64,000 bases of DNA from Chitinophaga costaii (lineage in GTDB: Bacteria; Bacteroidota; Bacteroidia; Chitinophagales; Chitinophagaceae): the NCBI RefSeq assembly GCF_900094705.1, contig NZ_FMAR01000001.1, positions 716,967 to 780,966 on the forward strand. Direction: 5' to 3'. The notes below the pieces were generated by a model. It ran no database searches and had not been told where the DNA came from. It worked only from the letters and a program-made list of their open reading frames with translations. A program made the position numbers and the translations under genes. Each line of letters starts with the position of its first letter. Position 1 is the stretch's first letter. Positions 34,816 through 42,313 of the stretch are shown here, one piece after another.

Positions 34816-35259
34816 ATGAGTGAAATCAGCGTTTTATCAAATCAATATGAGCAGCTGGTGTCAACTTCAGACACGGTCAATAATTCCGTGATTGCACTAA
34901 AGAAAAAGAATTTGCTCGGGTCAGGAAATGTACAAAGAAAATATCCCAGGCTCAACGTGAGTGCCTCTGAGTTAACCACTGCTCAAACCATTCTTAAATC
35001 CTTTTTAGAGAATATTATCAAACTGATTCGGGAAGACGCACAGGAGTCAACCTACATACCATCTATAATTCTGGACGACTATAAAAAGCGAATGACTAAA
35101 AATCAGTACCTGATGGAAGACCTTACAGAGCTTTTAGAGAGAATAACAAAATCACAGGAACTGGAAGAACGTCATATTGCTGCTCTTGATGATATACTTT
35201 CAATACTTGATAGTGAAAGGAGCATTTTATTTAGAAAGTTAAGAACAGCAAGAGGATGA
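34816..35259 (+). CDS. Helical protein of the Argonaute operon, unknown
   Basis: A 147-residue protein from MSEISVLSNQYEQLVSTSDT, 10 bases after the Argonaute stop. An upstream in-frame start at 34753 would overlap the Argonaute tail and is not favoured. The sequence is almost entirely helical, with possible coiled-coil segments (AQTILKSFLENIIKLIREDA, YLMEDLTELLERITKSQELE) and no Cys or catalytic motif. It overlaps the next gene by 4 bases. An adaptor or chaperone for Argonaute or the peptidase is possible. No family recognised. Confidence 0.7.
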   Translation: MSEISVLSNQYEQLVSTSDTVNNSVIALKKKNLLGSGNVQRKYPRLNVSASELTTAQTILKSFLENIIKLIREDAQESTYIPSIILDDYKKRMTKNQYLMEDLTELLERITKSQELEERHIAALDDILSILDSERSILFRKLRTARG

Positions 35260-36380
35260 TTCAATTTATTAAAGGCATTTTTTATGATCAGCTCACTAGG
35301 GGAGCAAAGATGATGGAAGCTCTGCAGTCCCCTTCTTTAAGTAACGAAATTGACGCAGATTTTCTGTCTAAGACATTACAAATGCTGGGTGACCTGATAA
35401 CAGACATTGAAGAACTTATCAACTCTGGAGATCTGGATATAGAGAGCCTGTCATCCAACAACATTATTAAGTACAATACATTTTATGAGCGACTACTTAC
35501 CATTGAGTTATTCAGGTACCTGGTTATTGTTAACTATGGGAGACCAGAGGAATATTTTAAAAAGAAAATCAGCCGTATATACAAAGAGATAAACTGTTTG
35601 CAAAAGCAGCCGATTGTAACTACCATTAGCAACTCAGAAAACTATTATTGGGCACTGCCTTCTTATGATATTATTGCCGTGCCAACCGGCGAAGAAAAGA
35701 ACCTGCTTAACTTACCAGACCTATTTCACGAAATGGGACATCTGGTCTACAATCAGTATGAAATCTACCTTAAGGGTAATTTTGAACAGTCTCTGAATAG
35801 ATTTTACGAAAGTGAGTCGCAACGTGTCTTCTACGAACAGAGGTCCACATCATTAATAAATTTCTACAGGGAGAAGCATGCTTGGTGGTTATCCAGTTGG
35901 ATTATGGAATTTACCTGTGATTTGATCGCGACATATTTAGTAGGCCCGGCCTTTGCTTGGACAAACCTTAAACTTACGACATTAAGCAGTGGAAAGAACC
36001 TCGTATTTCAGGAATCAGCTAGTCATCCGTCCGATGAAGCCAGGATGCGCGCCATTTTTTATATGCTCACGAAGATGGGCCATACTAAAGAGGTGAAAGA
36101 GATAAAAGAAAACTGGGATAAATTTGTAAAGACAACAAACAATAATGTCCCAAGCCATTATAATTATATTTTCCCACAACCTTTGATTGAAGAATTGGCT
36201 GATTGCGTCTATACGGGCTGTACGAATATCGATTTGACAATATATGGCGAGCAATTAAAGCTTTATGAAGAACCAATATCAAAAATACTGAACGATGCTT
36301 GGAATACTTTATTAACATCCCCAGATGGTTTCAAAGAATGGGAAAAGGGAAAAATTGAGCAAATAGAAAACCAGAACTGA
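35256..36380 (+). CDS. HExxH zinc metallopeptidase of the Argonaute operon
   Basis: A 374-residue soluble protein. LFHEMGHLVYNQYE carries the zinc motif H158-E-x-x-H162. Some 55 residues on, WIMEFTCDLIATYLVGPAFA (E218 and D222) is the likely third-ligand helix of a gluzincin, and SASHPSDEARMRAI is the HP..E.R segment often seen near the end of this fold. The N-terminal 100 residues are helical and family-specific. It is the last gene of the operon. A protease downstream of an Argonaute would fit a model in which target recognition triggers proteolysis; this is inference. Confidence 0.8.
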   Translation: MIQFIKGIFYDQLTRGAKMMEALQSPSLSNEIDADFLSKTLQMLGDLITDIEELINSGDLDIESLSSNNIIKYNTFYERLLTIELFRYLVIVNYGRPEEYFKKKISRIYKEINCLQKQPIVTTISNSENYYWALPSYDIIAVPTGEEKNLLNLPDLFHEMGHLVYNQYEIYLKGNFEQSLNRFYESESQRVFYEQRSTSLINFYREKHAWWLSSWIMEFTCDLIATYLVGPAFAWTNLKLTTLSSGKNLVFQESASHPSDEARMRAIFYMLTKMGHTKEVKEIKENWDKFVKTTNNNVPSHYNYIFPQPLIEELADCVYTGCTNIDLTIYGEQLKLYEEPISKILNDAWNTLLTSPDGFKEWEKGKIEQIENQN

Positions 36381-36568
36381 AAGAGAAACTATTTCGGGCT
36401 TCAGATGATGCAGGTGCCTCTAATAAAATTAATGAAAGCTATGGTTTTTTCATCGATAAAAGCTAATGATTGGACAAAGCTAGCAATCATGAAGACAGTG
36501 TTACACGATAAATCATGCGATTTCCGTCTTTGCTTCATGCTGTGATTGCAGTTTTAAAAAGAACTCAT

Positions 36569-37780
36569 ATGGAAGCCATCACTTTTTCACGTCAACAACT
36601 TTATGACCTAGTATGGTCCGATTCTCTATTATCCCTTTCAAAAAAATACAATATTTCCGATAATGGCTTGCGTAAGGCTTGTAAGCGGATGGGCATTCCT
36701 TTACCAGATATGGGTTATTGGAATAAAATTAAGGCTGGTAAAAAAGTTGCAGTTAAGCCATTGTCCAAAGAACATAAAGGAGATCAGCAGATTCGCTTGT
36801 CTCTAAGAATTTCCGGAGAAAATATAACAGAGGGTGGGTTATCACCACAGTTAAGTTTACAAAAAGAGATTGAGTCAGATTCAGGATTGAACCTGGAAGT
36901 AGGTTCAGTATTGATCAACCCAGATCCATTGATAATTAGAGCAGAAAAGGCATTGCTTCAACGAAGTAAACAATCTAAGACTAATGACCTTCTTTATGCA
37001 GGCTCTGAAAATCTGGATATCCGGGTGTCGCAAAACTTCATCAATCGCGCGTTATGTATTATGGACACTTTTATAAAAGTGATGCGACATCGAGGCCATG
37101 ATTTTGTCATTGAACGTGGTGACAGCTATCTTTTGATTGCTGAGGAAAAAATGAAAATGACGCTAAGAGAAACGCAGACTAAAGTAGTCGTAAAGGATCG
37201 TTGGGAACGAACAGAATATCATCCAAATGGCATTTTGTCCTTCCGATTTGATCGATATATTAATTCTGCTTCCTGTACGGACGGGAAGGTTTTAATTGAA
37301 CATCAATTATCCAAACTGATCGCTAAATTGGAACTCCTAGGTGAACGCTTTAAAATAGAACGTGCGGAGCAGAAGCGTTGGCATGACAAATTTGAGGAGG
37401 AACGACGTATTAAAAAGGAAATTGCTGATCGGAAGAAAACAGAATTTAGCTTATTCCGGCAATTATTAAAGGATTCTCGCCGCTGGAAGGATGCAGCAAT
37501 ATTACGTGAGTATATTGATCAAATTGAGCGAAGTACAATGGCTGAAGGTAATATAACAGAAGAAATGACGGTATGGCTGGAATGGGCACGAAAAAAGGCT
37601 GATTGGTTCGACCCGCTCGTTAACTCTACTGACGAATGGCTCGAAGACGTAGACCCCAATAGCCTAATGACTCAAAATAACATGAATAACTCAGCAAATA
37701 ATTATAATTACAATAACGATTATCAAACGGGAAAACATGATTGGCCATTAGTTCCCTGGTACATCAAAAATAGACAATGA
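36569..37780 (+). CDS. HTH-like hypothetical protein of mobile regions
   Basis: 403 residues from MEAITFSRQQLYDLVWSDSL; 18 extra upstream codons are not favoured. The N-terminus (YDLVWSDSLLSLSKKYNISD, NGLRKACKRMGIPLPDMGYW, NKIKAGKK) is a helix-turn-helix-like module common to uncharacterised bacterial proteins in accessory regions. The middle has FRFDRYINSASCTDGKVL; a charged coiled-coil (RFKIERAEQKRWHDKFEEER) follows. The C-terminus is Asn-rich. It overlaps the next gene by 4 bases. Function unknown. Confidence 0.7.
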   Translation: MEAITFSRQQLYDLVWSDSLLSLSKKYNISDNGLRKACKRMGIPLPDMGYWNKIKAGKKVAVKPLSKEHKGDQQIRLSLRISGENITEGGLSPQLSLQKEIESDSGLNLEVGSVLINPDPLIIRAEKALLQRSKQSKTNDLLYAGSENLDIRVSQNFINRALCIMDTFIKVMRHRGHDFVIERGDSYLLIAEEKMKMTLRETQTKVVVKDRWERTEYHPNGILSFRFDRYINSASCTDGKVLIEHQLSKLIAKLELLGERFKIERAEQKRWHDKFEEERRIKKEIADRKKTEFSLFRQLLKDSRRWKDAAILREYIDQIERSTMAEGNITEEMTVWLEWARKKADWFDPLVNSTDEWLEDVDPNSLMTQNNMNNSANNYNYNNDYQTGKHDWPLVPWYIKNRQ

Positions 37781-37998
37781 AGAAAGCAACTGTAGTTCGA
37801 TCTAAGCCTTTACGAATGAATATGCTTACTGAGAAAGATTTAAGGCTTACCGAGGAGGAAGTACTTAGTGTAGCTCCACACTTTAAAGATCGCACACCAG
37901 AAAAGATGGCTGAGCTAATTGAATTTGTTTATCAAATAAGCCTTGTATTATACAGAAGCTGTGCAAATAGTCAAGGTTCTGAAGGTGATAAAGCTTAA
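37777..37998 (+). CDS. Small hypothetical protein
   Basis: 73 residues starting MKKATVVRSKPLRMNMLTEK, helical, with LTEEEVLSVAPHFKDRTPEK and MAELIEFVYQISLVLYRSC. Overlaps the preceding gene by 4 bases, so the two are coupled. No family recognised. Confidence 0.55.
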   Translation: MKKATVVRSKPLRMNMLTEKDLRLTEEEVLSVAPHFKDRTPEKMAELIEFVYQISLVLYRSCANSQGSEGDKA

Positions 37999-38003
37999 TA
38001 TTT

Positions 38004-38025
38004 GCCAGAATCGGAGTTGAACCCT
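38004..38025 (-). repeat. tRNA 3'-end-like fragment (possible attachment-site remnant)
   Basis: The 22 bases here match the T-arm/acceptor end of the intact tRNA at 38155-38176 in 18 positions, in the same orientation and 151 bases away. It keeps GGGTTCAACTCC but has no other tRNA parts. Duplicated tRNA 3' ends are left by integrases that use tRNA genes as attachment sites. Confidence 0.45.
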
Positions 38026-38126
38026 ATTAGTATTAAAAATCAGCTATTTGTATTTTTATGGGATAGCGCGAAGCACAATATCTAACCCATGGACGATTTG
38101 CTCTCAACTAGATGATTTTCAATTAA

Positions 38127-38151
38127 AAAGGCCGCATTTAATGCGGCCTTT
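38127..38151 (-). terminator. Terminator of the tRNA gene
   Basis: AAAGGCCGCAT (38127-38137) and ATGCGGCCTTT (38141-38151), perfect 11-base arms with a 3-base loop, directly after the tRNA 3' end on the minus strand and followed by T-rich sequence. Confidence 0.85.
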
Positions 38152-38152
38152 G

Positions 38153-38226
38153 TAGCGAGAATGGGAATTGAACCCATCACCTCAGGGTTATGAATCCTGC
38201 GCTCTAACCAACTGAGCTATCTCGCC
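38153..38226 (-). tRNA. tRNA with anticodon CAU (tRNA-Met or lysidine-modified tRNA-Ile)
   Basis: Minus strand: acceptor GGCGAGA pairs with TCTCGCT, D-arm AGCTCAGTTGGTTAGAGC, anticodon loop with CAT, T-arm GGGTTCAATTCCC, discriminator A. 74 bases, no encoded CCA. The acceptor does not have the C1-A72 mismatch of initiator tRNA. It borders the accessory island. Confidence 0.92.
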
Positions 38227-38286
38227 AAAATCGGAGTGCAAAGATACACCCAAAAAGCAAACTTCAAAAGTTATTCAGAAATTTTT

Positions 38287-38640
38287 TTACCAGGCAAACA
38301 ACTTCTTAATAGCAGTTGCTACTTTCGCATCACTAGGCATCATCATGGCTTCCAGATGCTCCTTCAGCGACACTGTTGGCAGATCCATGGCGCCGAGGGA
38401 TTTGCACTGGTGCATCTAACTGCCGGAAACAAATTTGCTGAATACGACCGGTCAGGGCCTGTGCGAAACTATTGTTCACTGGCTCTTCTGTAAACACCAA
38501 GCACTTGCCATGCCGGCGTACGGTGTCGTATATCAATACTTCATCCAGCGGGAATAATGTCTCGTAAGTGGCTGCCATCCACCTGGCTTCCTGCATAGGC
38601 CTAAATGCCTTTTGCAATAAAGCAAGATTAACACCACGGT
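38287..38640 (-). pseudogene. Broken thiamine-dependent E1 dehydrogenase fragment
   Basis: Minus-strand sequence encodes LFPLDEVLIYDTVRRHGKCL, VFTEEPVNNSFAQALTGRIQ and FRQLDAPVQ, the C-terminal part of the beta domain of 2-oxoacid dehydrogenase E1. After PVQ the frame shifts by one extra base near 38395-38405: the other frame continues GAMDLPTVSLKEHLEAMMMP to a stop at 38287. The upstream two-thirds of the gene is absent. It lies just beyond the tRNA, so the break may date from an integration or deletion here. Confidence 0.75.
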
Positions 38641-38722
38641 CGGACACAGCGGTGTCTTTTATTGTTGACACGCTTATAGTATCTTTAAACACGTAAGATT
38701 GTTTTGGTTTATGCTTCCTATG

Positions 38723-38746
38723 AAATAGTTGCTATAACAACTATTT
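38723..38746. promoter_or_regulatory. Operator-like inverted repeat before the marR-type gene
   Basis: AAATAGTTG (38723-38731) and CAACTATTT (38738-38746), perfect 9-base arms. The half-site AACAACTA recurs directly at the start codon (near 38758). Typical of MarR autoregulation. Confidence 0.55.
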
Positions 38747-38765
38747 ACTAACGAAAATAACAACT

Positions 38766-39200
38766 ATGTCGGATACTTTCATTATTAATCCATCTTTTTA
38801 CAAGCTGGACGCCACTTTAAAAAAATTGCGGAACCACTGGCAACAAGCATTCGACAAACAGCAGAAGGACATCACGGTAGATCAGTGGCTGGTGATGGAA
38901 AACTTGTACAAGCATACCCGTACTACTCATAAACAATTAGCCCATTATACCGACAAAGACATTACCACCATCTCCCGCATACTGGACCTGCTGGTAAAAA
39001 AAGGGTTGGTAATGCGGCAGGCATCTTCCGACGACCGCCGCAAGGTGTACCTGGAGCTTACACCTGCGGGGGTAGATAAATATACCGATGTACGCCCACT
39101 GGTGCTGGAACTTCGTCGCATTGGCTGGCATGGACTTTCGGAAAAAGATTTTGAAGACCTTACCCGCATCCTGGATGTGATTGCGCATAACTTACCATAA
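38766..39200 (+). CDS. MarR family transcriptional regulator
   Basis: 144 residues starting MSDTFIINPSFYKLDATLKK. Winged-helix core: HKQLAHYTDKDITTISRILD (recognition helix), LLVKKGLVMRQASSDDRRKV with the wing DDRRKVYLELTPAG. A dimerising helix lies at each end. Ligand unknown. It is preceded by an inverted repeat that fits autoregulation, and points away from the E1 fragment. Confidence 0.88.
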   Translation: MSDTFIINPSFYKLDATLKKLRNHWQQAFDKQQKDITVDQWLVMENLYKHTRTTHKQLAHYTDKDITTISRILDLLVKKGLVMRQASSDDRRKVYLELTPAGVDKYTDVRPLVLELRRIGWHGLSEKDFEDLTRILDVIAHNLP

Positions 39201-39228
39201 GGGCAATGGACGAAGGGCTTTTGCAAAT

Positions 39229-39268
39229 AAAAGCCTGAGATCGCAATGCAATGCAATCACAGGCTTTT
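39229..39268. terminator. Bidirectional terminator between marR and FAH genes
   Basis: AAAAGCCTG (39229-39237) and CAGGCTTTT (39260-39268) bracket a 22-base inner region that can pair further. It serves the two convergent genes. Confidence 0.65.
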
Positions 39269-39284
39269 CTGTATAGTAGTTTTT

Positions 39285-39896
39285 TTATTTAACAGAAAAT
39301 TCCAGCAGGCTATCGTCTTCAATGAATGCCTCCAGGGCATCTCCCACCACTACTGGGCCTACGCCGGCAGGTGTGCCGGTAAAGATCAGGTCCCCGATAT
39401 TGAGGGTGAAAAATTTTGAAATATAGGCGATCAGGGTATCAAAAGAAAAGAGCAGGTCTTTGGTATTGCCCTGCTGTACTATCTGCTTGTTTTTATACAG
39501 GCAAAAATTAATATCATTTTTATCCAGTTCGGGTGCTATCGGCAGGAAGCTGCCTACCACCGCAGAATTATCGAAAGATTTGGCAATTTCCCAGGGCAGC
39601 CCTTTGGCTTTTTGTTTGTCCTGCAAATCACGGGCGGTAAAGTCTATCCCAACGGACATCTGGTCGTAATACCGGTTGGCAAATTTTTCCTGAATATGTT
39701 TCCCGTTCTTGCAAATGCGCAGCACCAGTTCACATTCATAGTGAAGGTTTTGAGAAAATTCAGGATAATAAAAAGGGTGATTATCCTGAAGCAGGGCATT
39801 CTTTGGTTTCATAAAAATTACGGGTTCTGTGGGCACCTCGTTTTTTAACTCTGCAGCGTGATCGGCATAGTTACGGCCTACGCAGATAATCTTCAT
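39285..39896 (-). CDS. Fumarylacetoacetate hydrolase family protein
   Basis: 203 residues starting MKIICVGRNYADHAAELKNE, the usual start of short FAH proteins. PVIFMKPKNAL, LHYECELVLRI (metal-binding Glu pair), VGIDFTARDLQ, KSFDNSAVVGSF and DLIFTGTPAGVGPV are all present. Members are oxaloacetate decarboxylase/acylpyruvase-like enzymes with a divalent metal. Exact substrate uncertain. Confidence 0.88.
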   Translation of the reverse strand: MKIICVGRNYADHAAELKNEVPTEPVIFMKPKNALLQDNHPFYYPEFSQNLHYECELVLRICKNGKHIQEKFANRYYDQMSVGIDFTARDLQDKQKAKGLPWEIAKSFDNSAVVGSFLPIAPELDKNDINFCLYKNKQIVQQGNTKDLLFSFDTLIAYISKFFTLNIGDLIFTGTPAGVGPVVVGDALEAFIEDDSLLEFSVK

Positions 39897-39925
39897 GGAG
39901 TATATTTTTCGTGTAAATAATGGTC

Positions 39926-40501
39926 TTATAGCGGAAACGTCAGCGTATTATATAAGTTCATAGTGCGGGCTATTCCTGCAGTTGCTACACTTTCAATAAT
40001 CTCTACACATTTATCGATTTTTTGTAGCACGACCGGCTCTTCTTTGGCATTCCACTTACCCAACACAAAGTCTACCTGTTTGCCCTTCGGGAAATTATTA
40101 CCGACACCAAATCGAAGGCGGGGATATTGATTAGTGCCTAGCGATTCCTGAATGCTTTTAAGCCCGTTATGCCCGGCATCGCTGCCTCCTGCACGCAGGC
40201 GCAGCACATCCAGTGGCAGAGCCAATTCGTCTACGATCACCAGCACATTTTCAATGGCTACTTTTTCCTTATCCATCCAGTACTTTACGGCCTTGCCGCT
40301 TAGGTTCACATAAGTGGTAGGTTTAATTACTACAAACGTTTTGCCTTTCCATTTTACAGTGGCCACATCGGCCAAGCGGTCCAGCTCGAAGGAGCCTTCA
40401 TGCTTTTTGACAAATGCATCCGCTACATCGAAACCTATATTATGCCGGGTATGTCGGTATTCCTCACCGATATTGCCTAACCCTACGATCAAATATTTCA
40501 T
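39926..40501 (-). CDS. pth: Peptidyl-tRNA hydrolase
   Basis: Releases tRNA from peptidyl-tRNAs dropped by the ribosome. 191 residues starting MKYLIVGLGNIGEEYRHTRH. The catalytic His lies in HTRHNIGFDV; KPTTYVNLSG, LVIVDELALPLDVLRLRAGG and GHNGLKSI are the other conserved blocks. Normal length. Confidence 0.96.
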   Translation of the reverse strand: MKYLIVGLGNIGEEYRHTRHNIGFDVADAFVKKHEGSFELDRLADVATVKWKGKTFVVIKPTTYVNLSGKAVKYWMDKEKVAIENVLVIVDELALPLDVLRLRAGGSDAGHNGLKSIQESLGTNQYPRLRFGVGNNFPKGKQVDFVLGKWNAKEEPVVLQKIDKCVEIIESVATAGIARTMNLYNTLTFPL

Positions 40502-40530
40502 AGCAGGTCAAAAATAAAACAATTCAAAAT

Positions 40531-40563
40531 AAAAAGCCCTGCCAAAAAAAGGCAGGGCTTTTT
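40531..40563 (-). terminator. Strong terminator after rplY
   Basis: AAAAAGCCCTGCC (40531-40543) and GGCAGGGCTTTTT (40551-40563), perfect 13-base arms with a 7-base loop. Separates prs-rplY from pth. Confidence 0.85.
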
Positions 40564-40584
40564 AAAAAAATATAACCAGTAAGC

Positions 40585-41166
40585 TTATTTCTTCTTGCTA
40601 TCTGCAGCTTCTTCCTGACGCAACTGACGGGTCATTACCACCGAAGCGATAGGAATACGTGGAGAGTTTAAGATAGTGATATTAGGCGCTTTTACGTCTT
40701 CTACACGGATGTTACCGTTTAGTTCCAGGCCATCTATGCTTACTTCGAGGTTTTCGCGGAGATCTTTTGGAAGCGCTCTCACTTTCAGTGTTTTCAATTT
40801 CACTACCAGTTTACCACCAGCTTTCACCCCTTCAGACTGACCTACGATTTTAATTGGCAGGCTTACCAATACTTCTTTGTTATCTACCAGTTCCAGGAAG
40901 TCTACGTGTGCGAGTTCATCAGTTACTACGTCGAACTGAAGATCTTTCAGTACGCATCTGTAAGACTTTTCGCCCAGTTTGATTTCTGCCAACTGGAAGT
41001 CGGGTGTGTACACCAGGCTTTTAAATTGTTTTGCAGGCGCTGAAAAATTCACCGTCTCTGCACCCCCATAAATAACACAAGGCACTTGTTCCTCAGAACG
41101 GAGAAGGCGGGTGGCTTTTTTGCCGAAGTCGCTCCTGAGTTGTCCTTCAATTGTTATTGTTTTCAT
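40585..41166 (-). CDS. rplY: 50S ribosomal protein L25, CTC type
   Basis: 5S rRNA-binding protein, long CTC (general stress) form with a C-terminal extension domain; 193 residues. Starts MKTITIEGQLRSDFGKKATR, then RSEEQVPCVIYGG, KSYRCVLKDLQFDVVTDELA, HVDFLEL and VSLPIKIVGQSEGVKAGGKL. It follows prs, the usual Bacteroidetes order. Confidence 0.95.
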   Translation of the reverse strand: MKTITIEGQLRSDFGKKATRLLRSEEQVPCVIYGGAETVNFSAPAKQFKSLVYTPDFQLAEIKLGEKSYRCVLKDLQFDVVTDELAHVDFLELVDNKEVLVSLPIKIVGQSEGVKAGGKLVVKLKTLKVRALPKDLRENLEVSIDGLELNGNIRVEDVKAPNITILNSPRIPIASVVMTRQLRQEEAADSKKK

Positions 41167-41207
41167 TGATTAAACATTTATTGATTAAAAAAAATTCCTG
41201 TTGATAA

Positions 41208-42158
41208 CTAGCGGTCCTTTCGGTTGCTGTGCACAAACAAACTAGTGATCGATTTGTTTTCGTGCATGTTGCGGATGGCTACTGCAAAGAGTTCTGCCAC
41301 TGACAACACCTTTACTTTTGAACTGGCTTTATGGAAATTGATGGTATCGCATACTACCATTTCTTCCAGCACTGAGTTTTCGATATTTTCATAAGCCTTC
41401 CCGCTGAAAACCGGATGGGTGCAAAATGCACGTACGGTGCGGGCGCCTTTTTCTTTGAGCAGGGCGGCGGCTTTGGTAAGGGTGCCGGCTGTATCGCAGA
41501 TATCGTCTATCAACACTACGTCGCGGTCTTTTACCTCTCCAATTACGACCATTGAAGCAATTTCATTGGCGCGCTTACGATGCTTGTCACAGATCACCAT
41601 TTCCGCATTGAAATAGGATGCAACTTCCCTTACCCGGTTGGTACTACCCACATCCGGGGACGCAAAGGTAAGGTTTTCCAGTTTTAAAGTTTCTATATAT
41701 GGAATAAAAATAGCAGAACTATCCAGGTGGTCTACCGGGATATCGAAGAAGCCCTGTATCTGAGGTGCATGTAAATCCATGGTAATCACCCTATTGGCTC
41801 CTGCCGAAGTCAGCAGATTGGCCACCAGCTTGGAGGCAATGGCCACCCTGGGTTTATCTTTACGATCTTGCCGCGCAAAGCCAAAATAGGGAATTACGGC
41901 TGTAATATAGCCGGCGGAAGCTCTTTTGGCAGCATCTATCATCAGGAGCAACTCCATCAGATTTTCTGTGGGAGCATTGGTGCCTTGGATCAGGAATACA
42001 TTGTCTCCCCGGATGCTTTCCAGGTATACCGGCTGGAATTCGCCATCACTAAACTTCTGGATGGTAAGCTTACCTAAATTACCGCCATACTTTTTGGCAA
42101 TTTTTCCGGCCAATTCGGGATTACTGTTTCCCGTAAAGATTTTTACAGATGGTTGCAT
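41208..42158 (-). CDS. prs: Ribose-phosphate pyrophosphokinase (PRPP synthase)
   Basis: Makes PRPP from ribose 5-phosphate and ATP for nucleotide, His, Trp and NAD synthesis. From MQPSVKIFTGNSNPELAGKI it has 316 residues, the normal size. The 41-codon open extension upstream is hydrophobic and not part of the family. Motifs: FSDGEFQPVYLESIRG, VIPYFGFARQDRK, ITMDLHAPQIQGFFDIPVDH, VLIDDICDTAGTL (PRPP loop). Divergent from radC. Provides the PRPP used by the NAMPT upstream in the window. Confidence 0.96.
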   Translation of the reverse strand: MQPSVKIFTGNSNPELAGKIAKKYGGNLGKLTIQKFSDGEFQPVYLESIRGDNVFLIQGTNAPTENLMELLLMIDAAKRASAGYITAVIPYFGFARQDRKDKPRVAIASKLVANLLTSAGANRVITMDLHAPQIQGFFDIPVDHLDSSAIFIPYIETLKLENLTFASPDVGSTNRVREVASYFNAEMVICDKHRKRANEIASMVVIGEVKDRDVVLIDDICDTAGTLTKAAALLKEKGARTVRAFCTHPVFSGKAYENIENSVLEEMVVCDTINFHKASSKVKVLSVAELFAVAIRNMHENKSITSLFVHSNRKDR

Positions 42159-42280
42159 GATAATAGAAAGAGGGTGCGAAATTATAACAATAAACGCTAC
42201 CAGGATAAAAAAATATAGCATAAATGCCCCTGGGATAAGGCTAAAGCTTTTTGTGGAAAAGAAAATTTTTGCACCCGACA

Positions 42281-42307
42281 TAATTTGCTAACTTTATTAG
42301 CAAATTA
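42281..42307. promoter_or_regulatory. Perfect inverted repeat between prs and radC
   Basis: TAATTTGCTAA (42281-42291) and TTAGCAAATTA (42297-42307), perfect 11-base arms with a 5-base spacer, ending 6 bases before the radC ATG. It overlaps TAACTTTA, a near match to the -7 box. Likely an operator; the regulator is unknown. Confidence 0.5.
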
Positions 42308-42313
42308 TTGTTA

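Larger units (their letters stand above)
22790..38152. other. Putative accessory/defence island
   Basis: From the end of the biosynthetic operon to the tRNA at 38153 the sequence is visibly more AT-rich than the flanking core genes. It carries an SDR, DUF4143 ATPase, AbiE pair, helicase, Argonaute operon and an HTH protein. The right border is a tRNA gene with a degenerate tRNA-end copy beside it. No integrase is present, so it is either old or was moved by an outside recombinase. The left border is not precise. Confidence 0.5.

Noticed and set aside
22790..38152. CRISPR array or Cas locus near the Cas4-like nuclease
   Set aside because: No regularly spaced direct repeats and no other Cas protein is visible; the nuclease belongs with the Argonaute gene.
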